A DNA stretch of 12,804 nucleotides from JBCBKZ01 sp039026975 (lineage in GTDB: Bacteria; Bacteroidota; Bacteroidia; J057), in assembly GCA_039026975.1 (NCBI GenBank), contig JBCCLI010000172.1, forward strand, positions 1 to 12,804, given 5' to 3'. Of this stretch, positions 6,304 through 12,804 are shown one piece after another. The notes under the pieces are model-generated. The model searched no databases and was not told where the DNA came from. It saw only the letters and a program-made list of their open reading frames with translations. The position numbers were made by a program, and so were the translations under genes. Positions within the stretch are counted from its first letter, which is position 1. Each line of letters opens with the position of its first letter.

Positions 6304-7929
6304 TTATTTCACCCCCACTCTTACAAGATCACTAATGGTTTTCAGGCCATATTGCTCAGCTACTTCTTTTTTCATCATGAGGGCGTAGGTATTATTAAAG
6401 CCTAAGGGTTCTAGCCAATCTATTTTGAATTGGGCATTGAACTGCTCATCTACATAAGTGAGAATGGCTTCAGATGTTCCTCCCAGTGAGTCTTTTAGGG
6501 CCTTATCTCCTCCTAACATAACCCCAAATCCCGTCCCTGTATAGGCAGGATACATATCTATTTCTTCTGTTCTCAGGGCCTCAAAACAGATTTTGGTTCC
6601 GCCTAGACCCGCTTTCAGATCAACCGTTTTTAAGGTGTAGGCTTCTATGAGTTGTTTGAATATTTCTATGAGAATAAACTGCTCCGTAAAATTCTTAGAT
6701 CCTATGATAAAGGGTTCACTGGAAGTGGAGATTTTCCCTCCTAATTGGGCTGCTATTTCAGGGATAGCATTTCCATTCTCATCCACCAAGCTAAGATTAA
6801 TGAGAAATGCATTGGCAATGGAGTCAGGTTCTCTTTTTAGGTGATCTGCCTGATAGTTTAGCTGGATCATAGTTGAGTCAGAAATTCTTCCTGCTAGCAG
6901 GTTCAGCACAGGGATGACCTCAGGAAATCTATCGTAAACCCCTAGATGGATAATAGCAGCTGCATCGTAAGGGGGAAAGGCAGCTTCATCATCTTCAAGC
7001 ACGGCTAGGTTATAGGCCTTTATTCTACCATCTGTGGAGTAGCCGGAAATCATATCTACCCTCCCATCAAATATGGCTTCATACATGAGGTTGGTATTCA
7101 TGCTTTTGGCATTTACCTCCATGCCGTAGGTTTCCTGCAAGGTAGGATAGCCATCAAGCCTACCCATGAACTCTGGGTCAAAGGCGGCTGTAAACTGCTG
7201 GTCGCTAGGACTACTTACAAATTGAATGGCAAATCCTAACGGGATGATAAGCATGACGGCAGATACTAAAACGGTGAGCGTCTTAATGGGTAAGAGTTGT
7301 ATTCTCCCAAGAAAAGTATCTAGCAAAACTGCCAGTAGAGCAGCAGGAATAGCACCTGCTAAAATCATCTGGCTATCATTCAAAGCTATCCCGCCAAAAA
7401 TAAATTCTCCTAATCCTCCCGCCCCTATATAGGCGGCAAGGGTAGCCACCCCCACATTAATAACAGTAGCTGTACGTACACCTGCAAAGATGACAGGTAA
7501 GGCTAAAGGGAGTTCTACTCGTCCTAGTATTTGGGCTGTACTCATGCCCATCCCTTTTGCAGCTTCCGTAATACTTCCGTCTACCTCAGTAATGCCGGTA
7601 TACGTATTCCGCACAATAGGGAGAAGCGCATATAAAAATAAGGCTGTAATAGCAGGTGCTATCCCAATGCCAAGTAGGGGAATCATAAATCCTAGCAAAG
7701 CAATACTGGGGATGGTCTGTAATACATTGGTAATGCCTAATACAAAAGAGGCGAGTTTTTCTTGTTTGCTAATCCAGATACCCAAGGGAACTGAAATCAA
7801 TACGGCTAAGAAAAGAGAAGCCAACGTAAGCCCAAGATGGGTAGCTAACTGAGCCAGGATCTCATCACTTTTCTCTAGCAGGTAAGCTCCCATAGACAGG
7901 AGGGGAGTAAGGGCGGAGATGGGACTCAT
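6304..7929 (-). CDS. ABC permease fused to a circularly permuted betaine/ergothioneine-type binding domain
   Basis: This 541-residue inner membrane protein is the transport channel and ligand receptor of an ABC importer. Residues about 20-212 are a permease domain with an EAA motif at 122-145 (EAAKGMGMS...LPLALP). A further helix at about 216-237 leads to an extracytoplasmic OpuAC-type binding domain. Its order is unusual. Residues 243-378 correspond to the usual C-terminal half (AAFDPEF, GYSTDGRI, VLEDDE, FPPYDA). A linker follows, then residues 407-541 hold the usual N-terminal half (IGSKNFTEQ, GLGGT, YPAYTGTG, GFNNTYALM, LKTISDL). Tyrosines Y297, Y321, Y463 and Y515 sit where this family forms the aromatic box for trimethylammonium ligands. 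Likely ligands are glycine betaine, choline or ergothioneine; the neighbouring egt genes favour the last. The start overlaps the ATPase stop (ATGA). Confidence 0.88.
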   Translation of the reverse strand: MSPISALTPLLSMGAYLLEKSDEILAQLATHLGLTLASLFLAVLISVPLGIWISKQEKLASFVLGITNVLQTIPSIALLGFMIPLLGIGIAPAITALFLYALLPIVRNTYTGITEVDGSITEAAKGMGMSTAQILGRVELPLALPVIFAGVRTATVINVGVATLAAYIGAGGLGEFIFGGIALNDSQMILAGAIPAALLAVLLDTFLGRIQLLPIKTLTVLVSAVMLIIPLGFAIQFVSSPSDQQFTAAFDPEFMGRLDGYPTLQETYGMEVNAKSMNTNLMYEAIFDGRVDMISGYSTDGRIKAYNLAVLEDDEAAFPPYDAAAIIHLGVYDRFPEVIPVLNLLAGRISDSTMIQLNYQADHLKREPDSIANAFLINLSLVDENGNAIPEIAAQLGGKISTSSEPFIIGSKNFTEQFILIEIFKQLIEAYTLKTVDLKAGLGGTKICFEALRTEEIDMYPAYTGTGFGVMLGGDKALKDSLGGTSEAILTYVDEQFNAQFKIDWLEPLGFNNTYALMMKKEVAEQYGLKTISDLVRVGVK

Positions 7930-8891
7930 GATGGTACTTCTTGAAGGGTTCCGGTAAATTCCTGGAAGGCTTTCCAGAGCTGAAGTTTAGTAAAAGAGTA
8001 GACTATATTACCTTTTCTGGCTGTAAGGATGTTTTTCCCCTGATAGAATCTCCTCAGTACATCCCTAATGTTATCAGAAGGGCTGAGGTCATTCTCAATT
8101 TTATCTTCCTGAGATGTAGGGAGAAATCCTAATAAATCAGTAAGGGTAACTACTACTAATTCCAGCTGGAACCTGTGATGTCCCATGAAGGAAGATATAA
8201 ACTCATTAGCGGGTTGGAAGAGAAGTTCAGCAGGAGTTCCTTTTTGAATGCATTCTCCGTGGTCCATCACCATAATCTGGTGCCCCCATTCAAAGGCTTC
8301 TTCCAGGTCATGGGTAACCATAACTAGGGTCTTATCTCTTAAGACATCCAGCTCTAATAATTCTTTTCTGATAGATTCTCGTGTAATAGGATCTAAGGCA
8401 CCAAAGGGTTCATCCATGAGAATAATCTCTGGGGAAGTGATCAAGGCTCTTGCCAGACCTACTCGTTGGCGTTGGCCCCCGCTGAGCTGATGAGGATATT
8501 TGGTGAGCACTTCATCAGGGGCTAGCCTAAGCTTCTCTAGTAAGGCTGCCATCTCTGCGGTAGTTTTCTCTTTCTCCCAGTGGAGAAGCCGGGGGACTAC
8601 TGAAATATTTTCGGCTACGGTATAGTGTGGGAATAAGCCTATCCGCTGGATTACATATCCTATATTCCTCCTCAATTCTACCGCTGATTGGGCTAAAATA
8701 TCCTTTCCATTTATACGGATGATACCTGAACTAGGCTCTATCAAGCGATTGAGCATCTTGAGGGTAGTGGTCTTACCAGAACCACTAGTTCCCAGCAATA
8801 CCAGGCGCTTTCCTCTGGCTACCTCAAAACTAACTTCTTTTACAGCTGTAAAATTCCCAAATCGTTTGCTTAGCCGTTCTGCTACTATCAT
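7926..8891 (-). CDS. ABC transporter ATPase, betaine/choline/ergothioneine type (OpuCA/EgtV-like)
   Basis: This 321-residue cytoplasmic ATPase powers the adjacent permease. All motifs are intact: Walker A GTSGSGKTT (34-42), Q-loop Q82 in YVIQRIGLFP, signature LSGGQ (136-140), Walker B IILMDE (156-161), D-loop ALD, and the switch H194 in VMVTHD. The IGLFPH segment after the Q-loop is typical of the quaternary amine uptake group. The last 80 residues or so are in the position of the regulatory CBS domains of OpuCA but are short, and I cannot recognise an intact CBS pair. Ionic-strength sensing of the OpuA kind is therefore doubtful. The gene starts 41 bases after the DUF427 gene and overlaps the permease fusion by 4 bases. 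If the transporter is EgtUV-like this would be EgtV. Confidence 0.92.
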   Translation of the reverse strand: MIVAERLSKRFGNFTAVKEVSFEVARGKRLVLLGTSGSGKTTTLKMLNRLIEPSSGIIRINGKDILAQSAVELRRNIGYVIQRIGLFPHYTVAENISVVPRLLHWEKEKTTAEMAALLEKLRLAPDEVLTKYPHQLSGGQRQRVGLARALITSPEIILMDEPFGALDPITRESIRKELLELDVLRDKTLVMVTHDLEEAFEWGHQIMVMDHGECIQKGTPAELLFQPANEFISSFMGHHRFQLELVVVTLTDLLGFLPTSQEDKIENDLSPSDNIRDVLRRFYQGKNILTARKGNIVYSFTKLQLWKAFQEFTGTLQEVPS

Positions 8892-8932
8892 TACTTCTCA
8901 AGTTACTGACAGGGAGAGCGGGAATCAAATTT

Positions 8933-9427
8933 CTACCAACCCCAGGTACCTTGTGCGCCCTTAAACGGACCTACAATCCATGAGGTTATCCAGCCGCCAT
9001 AAAAATCTCCTTCCTGCGCCTGAACCTGTTCATCATTTACATAGCAAGCTGAAACCTTATGCGCATAAAAGGCCAGATATCCTTTAATGGGCAGAAAAGC
9101 CTGACTGGGAGAAGGATAATACCATGCTACCTGGGGCACATTTTTTCCTTCCCACTGTAAGTCATAGTAGGCCGCTCTCCCTTTGAATTCACAGAAGGAG
9201 CTTCCGGAGTTAGGAGCAAGTAGGTTCATTATTATGTCCTCAGGAGGGAGATAGTATACAGGGGGATGGCTCGTTTCCAGTACTCGATAAGCCCCATTAG
9301 TATCAACCAGGATGTCATCCCCTATCATGATTCTGATATGTCCGGCGAATTTTTCCAGTTTTGGTGGCCTGGGATAATCCCAAACTGATTCCTGCCCAGG
9401 GCCAGGTTTAATCCGTTTTTTATTCAT
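8933..9427 (-). CDS. DUF427 domain protein (first copy)
   Basis: This 164-residue protein is spanned by a DUF427 domain. Its N-terminal signature ESVWDYPRPPKLE is followed by VLETSHPPVYYLPPED, then FCEFKGRAAYYD, AWYYPSP and the C-terminal FYGGWITSWIVGPFKG. This is the longer DUF427 form; its biochemical function is not known to me. The ATG at 9427 gives the normal N-terminus just ahead of the family signature. An in-frame ATG at 9523 would add 32 unrelated residues and overlap the divergent gene, so it was rejected. The 82-base gap to the divergent + strand gene should hold the promoter of the whole - strand run, but no clear TAnnTTTG element is visible. The stop lies 41 bases before the ATPase gene. 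Confidence 0.88.
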   Translation of the reverse strand: MNKKRIKPGPGQESVWDYPRPPKLEKFAGHIRIMIGDDILVDTNGAYRVLETSHPPVYYLPPEDIIMNLLAPNSGSSFCEFKGRAAYYDLQWEGKNVPQVAWYYPSPSQAFLPIKGYLAFYAHKVSACYVNDEQVQAQEGDFYGGWITSWIVGPFKGAQGTWGW

Positions 9428-9508
9428 TATTTGTTTTATCTTATCGGTAAGGGTCTTCAATATGATCAACCTGATTTTCTGACTTCTGTTAGCTAATATT
9501 CTGTATTT
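9428..9508. promoter_or_regulatory. Divergent intergenic region, presumed promoters
   Basis: These 81 bases separate the first gene of the - strand run from the + strand gene at 9509. Both must be transcribed outward from here, or from within the neighbouring coding starts. The stretch is AT-rich, but no consensus -7 element of the TAnnTTTG kind was found on either strand, and no operator-like dyad stood out. The assignment rests on gene arrangement only. Confidence 0.35.
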
Positions 9509-10357
9509 ATGGACTACACTCAACTGGCCTTTGAAGAGAATTTCTTGAAACCATTACCTAATTTGCTTTGGTGGGAGGTAAGGAATGAATTCCATAGAGC
9601 CGCGCAAATACTGGCGATGATGGGCAGGAGCTTTTGTCCCCTTCATATGGAAGATGAGTATGCTACCTTAAGTTGGGATACGGAGGGTAAGGCTATGATA
9701 GGCAAGTGGCTCAACGGGGCCTTCAGGTTTGAAATAGACTATTGGGAATACAAGCTGATTATCAGGAGAGATGAGAAGGTAATTACTACTTGTCAGCTAG
9801 TGGGAAAATCTACTCTGGAAATACTGGAAGAGATGAAACCTATCCTGACAAATCAGGGGTTTGAGATGGGGAAGCTAAAAATGAATTATCCTTATAGAGA
9901 TCTTCCTGCTGAGATAGCAGATCAGAACAAAAAATTCTCTTCCTTAGACCTGGAAACCGTAAAAGCTTTCACTTCCTGGAATGATCAAGCATACGCCATA
10001 CTTAAGGCATTTACTCAGGTACATTCCAATGTTTCTGAGATTCGCTGCTGGCCACACCATTTTGATTTGGCGATTCTGATGACCGTTAACCAAGAGAAGA
10101 ACAAGACTGTAGGGATTGGCTATGTGCCGGCAGATAACCATTATGATATTCCCTATTTTTATTTAGGTCCCTATCCGGCACCAGATGCTAAGCTGTTACC
10201 TGCACATGAAGGACCTGGAAAATGGCATACTGAGAACTGGACTGGAGGGATCTTATTATCTGAAGAGCTAAAAGGTCTTAGCTTGCCTGAGCAAACTAAG
10301 ACCTTTCAGTCATTTTATCAGCATTATCTGACTGCCTTAATAGACCTGCTTTCCTGA
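9509..10357 (+). CDS. Uncharacterised protein, DUF5996-like
   Basis: This 282-residue protein is soluble, with no signal peptide or membrane helix. Recognisable blocks are an N-terminal PNLLWWEVRNEFHRAAQIL segment, a CWPHHFDLAIL motif (residues 180-190), GIGYVPADNHYDIPYFYLGPYP, and WHTENWTGGILL near the end. The order of an N-terminal W-helix block, a W-x-x-FDLA strand, a proline/tyrosine-rich FYxYxYP block and a late G-x-x-LL block recalls DUF5996 proteins. I am not certain it belongs to that family. Function is unknown. It is divergent from the first DUF427 gene and convergent with the second, whose stop lies one base past its own. It is a single-gene + strand island. Confidence 0.7.
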   Translation: MDYTQLAFEENFLKPLPNLLWWEVRNEFHRAAQILAMMGRSFCPLHMEDEYATLSWDTEGKAMIGKWLNGAFRFEIDYWEYKLIIRRDEKVITTCQLVGKSTLEILEEMKPILTNQGFEMGKLKMNYPYRDLPAEIADQNKKFSSLDLETVKAFTSWNDQAYAILKAFTQVHSNVSEIRCWPHHFDLAILMTVNQEKNKTVGIGYVPADNHYDIPYFYLGPYPAPDAKLLPAHEGPGKWHTENWTGGILLSEELKGLSLPEQTKTFQSFYQHYLTALIDLLS

Positions 10358-10358
10358 G

Positions 10359-10640
10359 CTATTGGGTTATTTCCACCCCTCTCCAGAAAGCTATGTGATC
10401 TTTGATAGCAGCAGCAGCAGCTTTAGGTTCAGGATAATACCATGCTGCATCTTCATTAAGTTCTCCATCTATCTCTACAGAGTAGTAAGAGGCTAGCCCT
10501 TTCCAGGGACAGGTAGTATTCAGGTTACTATTCTTAAAATATTCTGATTTAATGGATTCTTTAGGGAAGTAGTGATTTCCCTCAATGACTACTGTTTTAT
10601 CACTTTCGGCTATGACTTTGCCATTCCAGATCGCTTTCAT
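10359..10640 (-). CDS. Short DUF427 domain protein (second copy)
   Basis: This 93-residue protein is the minimal single-domain DUF427 form. It begins MKAIWNGKVIAESDKTVVIEG, has FPKESI at the position of the YYLPPEDI stretch in the larger homologue, then CPWKGLASYYSV, AAWYYPEP and a C-terminal KDHIAFWRG. The matching positions WKG/FKG, AWYYP and the final aromatic-rich helix relate it to the larger copy at 8933-9427, but identity is modest, so this is not a recent duplication. Function unknown. It is convergent with the + strand gene at a one-base distance and lies downstream of the secreted protein gene on the same strand. A near-consensus promoter element (TATACTCTTTG on the - strand, one base too long in its spacer) lies just upstream. 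Confidence 0.87.
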   Translation of the reverse strand: MKAIWNGKVIAESDKTVVIEGNHYFPKESIKSEYFKNSNLNTTCPWKGLASYYSVEIDGELNEDAAWYYPEPKAAAAAIKDHIAFWRGVEITQ

Positions 10641-10699
10641 AATGGTAATATTAAGTTGAGCACAAAGAGTATACTGCTATAAAGGAAAGAATGTTTGAC

Positions 10700-11521
10700 T
10701 TATTGGGAACGTAGGAGTTTCCAGTATTTTCGTTTATCTATTCCTATTGCGAGTACACTTACAGAGTCCTTATTATGGAAATGGGACCGCCACTTAATAT
10801 ACTGATTGCCATTAAGCATATCCACCAGAAACTCATCACAGTTGACCAGATACCGCACATTCAAATAATCTCCAGTTATTTCATGGAAATATTCCTGCAG
10901 GAAAAAGTCTCCCCCCCGAGTCTGGTAAGCCAGGATGTCTTTCACCTTAGAATAGAGAGAGTCGCGGTCAGAACTCCAGGGTAGTTTATTTATGCTTACC
11001 ATAAAGAAGCCCTGGTACTTGAACTGTCTCACCTCATCATACCAGTACACATCCTTAGACTTGTCTAGTATACTGATGGCTTTCTTCAGGTTAGCGTGAT
11101 CTCCAAAGGAAATCCTGGACCAGTCAACATTCTCAGCCCTATACTTGAACTTGGTAAATTCATTAGGATCAAAGGTGAAGGCTAACCCATCAATGTTCAC
11201 ATACCCACATAGCAGGTTTAACTTAAGGGTCTTTACCAGCTCTCCGTTCTGGTAGAACTTGAGGGCATAGTGGTAATCACACTTATCTTCAAAGGTCATT
11301 TCAAAGTCCCAGCTGCGCTGGAGTTCTCTGAAAAAACGTGTGTCCTTGGAGATAAAGGTTCTCAGTTCACTTTGGATAGGAACGTTTCGATAATTATGAA
11401 GTGGTATTCCGATAAGCGCCCAATCTCCCTTGGAGAAGTCAAGATCAGAAATGATTTGGCGGGCTTTAACAGGTGATAATAGAATGAGAAGGTTAAGAAA
11501 AAAGATAAGGGTAAATCTCAT
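10700..11521 (-). CDS. Secreted protein of unknown function
   Basis: This 273-residue protein from the chosen start has a clear signal peptide: a positively charged start (MR), a hydrophobic core LIFFLNLLILL, and a likely cleavage after residue 20 (PVKA). The mature part is rich in aromatic and charged residues, with three cysteines (in DKCDY, LLCGY and VNCDEF) and no transmembrane segment. It lacks the T9SS sorting tail of its neighbour, so it probably stays in the periplasm. I recognise no family. The ATG at 11521 was preferred over an in-frame ATG at 11539 because it gives a cleaner signal peptide and because a promoter -7 element at 11544-11551 would place the transcription start near 11537. 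Confidence 0.75.
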   Translation of the reverse strand: MRFTLIFFLNLLILLSPVKARQIISDLDFSKGDWALIGIPLHNYRNVPIQSELRTFISKDTRFFRELQRSWDFEMTFEDKCDYHYALKFYQNGELVKTLKLNLLCGYVNIDGLAFTFDPNEFTKFKYRAENVDWSRISFGDHANLKKAISILDKSKDVYWYDEVRQFKYQGFFMVSINKLPWSSDRDSLYSKVKDILAYQTRGGDFFLQEYFHEITGDYLNVRYLVNCDEFLVDMLNGNQYIKWRSHFHNKDSVSVLAIGIDKRKYWKLLRSQ

Positions 11522-11543
11522 AACAGCCTGAGTCAACACAAAG

Positions 11544-11551
11544 CAAAAATA
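11544..11551 (-). promoter_or_regulatory. Bacteroidota-type -7 promoter element (TAnnTTTG)
   Basis: On the - strand the bases read TATTTTTG, a full match to the TAnnTTTG element used by the primary sigma factor of Bacteroidota. It lies 22 bases upstream of the chosen start of the secreted protein gene. A TTG at the expected -33 distance is not evident, so strength is uncertain. Confidence 0.5.
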
Positions 11552-11601
11552 TCCAAATGCAAGAAACCTGAATATAGTCTTTTATAACACCTCTAGGTTT
11601 C

Positions 11602-12804
11602 TCAGGTATTATTTACGATAAAAGTACGGCTATATAACTGATTTTTCGATAAGCTTGGTATGATCTGTAAAAAATATATTCCTGCGGGAAGATTGTGCGT
11701 AAAGGTAATAATGTTTTCTCCCTCAGCCAGAGTACCTTTCTGCGAAAATACGAATTGTCCATTCATGTTGAGTATTTTGAGGGAATAGGTATTTTCTCCT
11801 GAGAAAGTATTCAATCGTATATTCAGCAAGCTGGTTCCTGGATTGGGAAACACACTGATTCTTGGTAGTAGGGAGATGACATCTTCCAACCACTCTTTCG
11901 CCACTACTGCGTGTGGGACACCGTTTCCTGTCAGAAAATTAGGGGATTCATCACCTGATTCTACTATGGCTTGATATACTTGGTCTCTGGTAGCGCCAGG
12001 ACTAGCTTGCAGTAAGCAGGCGGCCAGACCTGAGATGATGGGACAAGAGAAAGAAGTACCGCTTCTGAGCCCTATACTGCCGTCCGTACTCAGGGTAAAC
12101 ACACGTTGGCCCATGGCGGAAATATCTGGCTTCAGTCTTCCGTCAGCCGTAGGCCCTACACTACTAAAGGTGGCATACGCTCTGCATTTATCTACGGCTC
12201 CTACAGAAATAACCTCATTCCCGTCTGCAGGTGCTATCAGTCCGTTGGCACCTCTATTCCCAGCAGAATTTACTACTATGATTCCCTTTTCGGAGGCTAT
12301 ATCTCCTGCACGGGTAATGACTGTCGTATTTCCATCCAGGTCTTCACTGCTATAGCTACTAACTCCTCCATCATAAGTTAAATATCCCAAAGAGGTAGAA
12401 AATATATCTGCCCCTAGGCTGTCAGCATACTCTGCGGCAGCCACCCAGTTATCTTCTTCCTGGGCTGTTTCTGATGCGTCATTTTCTGTTCTTAGGAGAA
12501 TAAAATTAGCGTCCGGTGCAGCCCCCTGCATTTCTCCAGGGACTACACCTGCTATTACGGAAAGCACATGTGTCCCATGTTTACAGGCTCCTGAAGAGAA
12601 GCAATCCTCATATACATTCTCATCCCCATCTACATAATCTCTGGTAGCGAGCATTCTCCCCTCATTAAAGATATGGGTGAAACCCTCCATCTCATCTACC
12701 TTATTGAATCCATTATCAAAGACGGCAATGGTAACCCCTTTACCTGTAATACCTGCTTCATGCAGCTTATCCAAGCCTATCATGCTGAGCTGTCGGGTGT
12801 AGGA
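11602..12804 (-). CDS. Subtilisin-like serine protease with T9SS type A sorting domain (5' partial)
   Basis: The reading frame is open to the right edge, so the true N-terminus (signal peptide and any propeptide) is missing; the methionine at 12783 is internal. Counting from that residue, the peptidase S8 domain spans about 10-300 with an intact catalytic triad: D23 in AVFDNGF, H69 in KHGTHV and S244 in SGTSFSCP. The oxyanion asparagine is N176 in NSAGN. From FPNP (312-315) to the end is an 80-residue type A sorting domain, with KILNMNGQ and LPAGIYFLQI stretches typical of proteins exported and surface-anchored by the Por/T9SS system. It should therefore be secreted or cell-surface bound and degrade proteins. 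C61 and C67 next to the catalytic histidine could form a disulfide. This is a strong marker for Bacteroidota. Confidence 0.93.
   Translation of the reverse strand, partial: SYTRQLSMIGLDKLHEAGITGKGVTIAVFDNGFNKVDEMEGFTHIFNEGRMLATRDYVDGDENVYEDCFSSGACKHGTHVLSVIAGVVPGEMQGAAPDANFILLRTENDASETAQEEDNWVAAAEYADSLGADIFSTSLGYLTYDGGVSSYSSEDLDGNTTVITRAGDIASEKGIIVVNSAGNRGANGLIAPADGNEVISVGAVDKCRAYATFSSVGPTADGRLKPDISAMGQRVFTLSTDGSIGLRSGTSFSCPIISGLAACLLQASPGATRDQVYQAIVESGDESPNFLTGNGVPHAVVAKEWLEDVISLLPRISVFPNPGTSLLNIRLNTFSGENTYSLKILNMNGQFVFSQKGTLAEGENIITFTHNLPAGIYFLQIIPSLSKNQLYSRTFIVNNT

Noticed and set aside
7490..7852. A 120-codon + strand ORF antisense to the permease domain
   Set aside because: Shadow of the permease coding sequence; no domain and no start signal.
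6304..7929. The odd order of receptor halves as a sign of frameshift, misassembly or a decayed fusion
   Set aside because: Both halves lie in one uninterrupted frame with conserved motifs and a plausible linker, and there is no leftover SBP fragment upstream or downstream.
9428..9523. A longer DUF427 protein starting at 9523
   Set aside because: The extra 32 residues resemble no DUF427 N-terminus, and this start would overlap the divergent gene at 9509.
11558..11601. An inverted repeat (ACCTGA/TCAGGT) after the protease stop as a terminator
   Set aside because: Arms are only six bases with a loop of about 30 bases and no following T-run.
1..12804. CRISPR arrays, tRNA/rRNA genes, insertion sequences, phage or toxin-antitoxin genes
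   Set aside because: No regularly spaced repeats, tRNA-like cloverleaf sequence, transposase, integrase or toxin-antitoxin pair was recognised on either strand.

Overview
The window looks like a chromosomal segment from a member of the Bacteroidota, most likely a Cytophagales-like marine or soil bacterium. The evidence is a subtilisin-like protease ending in a type IX secretion (T9SS) type A sorting domain with an FPNP start motif, the near absence of Shine-Dalgarno sequences ahead of start codons, one good TAnnTTTG promoter element of the Bacteroidota kind, and moderate GC. No rRNA, tRNA, CRISPR array, insertion sequence or phage gene was seen. Coding is dense: the longest gene-free stretch is about 200 bases.

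Left end (1-1891): an unassigned 5' stretch, a small UBP-type zinc finger protein and a 12-helix MFS exporter on the + strand, then a small two-helix membrane protein on the - strand whose end overlaps the MFS gene tail to tail.

Centre (1998-9427, all on the - strand, transcribed right to left): one long co-directional run. In transcription order it holds a DUF427 protein, an ABC ATPase, a permease fused to a substrate-binding domain of the glycine betaine/choline/ergothioneine type, a flavin amine oxidase-like protein, a VOC/glyoxalase-like protein, a possible tiny ORF, EgtB (ergothioneine sulfoxide synthase) and EgtD (histidine trimethyltransferase). Three junctions are ATGA stop/start overlaps. 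EgtD and EgtB are the core of ergothioneine synthesis. The transporter is of the architecture known from the ergothioneine importer EgtUV, so I read the run as a combined ergothioneine synthesis and uptake locus, with two extra enzymes of unknown role. The substrate-binding domain is circularly permuted: its usual C-terminal half precedes its usual N-terminal half. This is the most striking observation in the window.

Right part (9509-12804): a + strand uncharacterised protein faces a second, single-domain DUF427 protein. Then come a secreted protein of unknown function and a 5'-truncated T9SS-exported subtilase that runs off the right edge, all three on the - strand.
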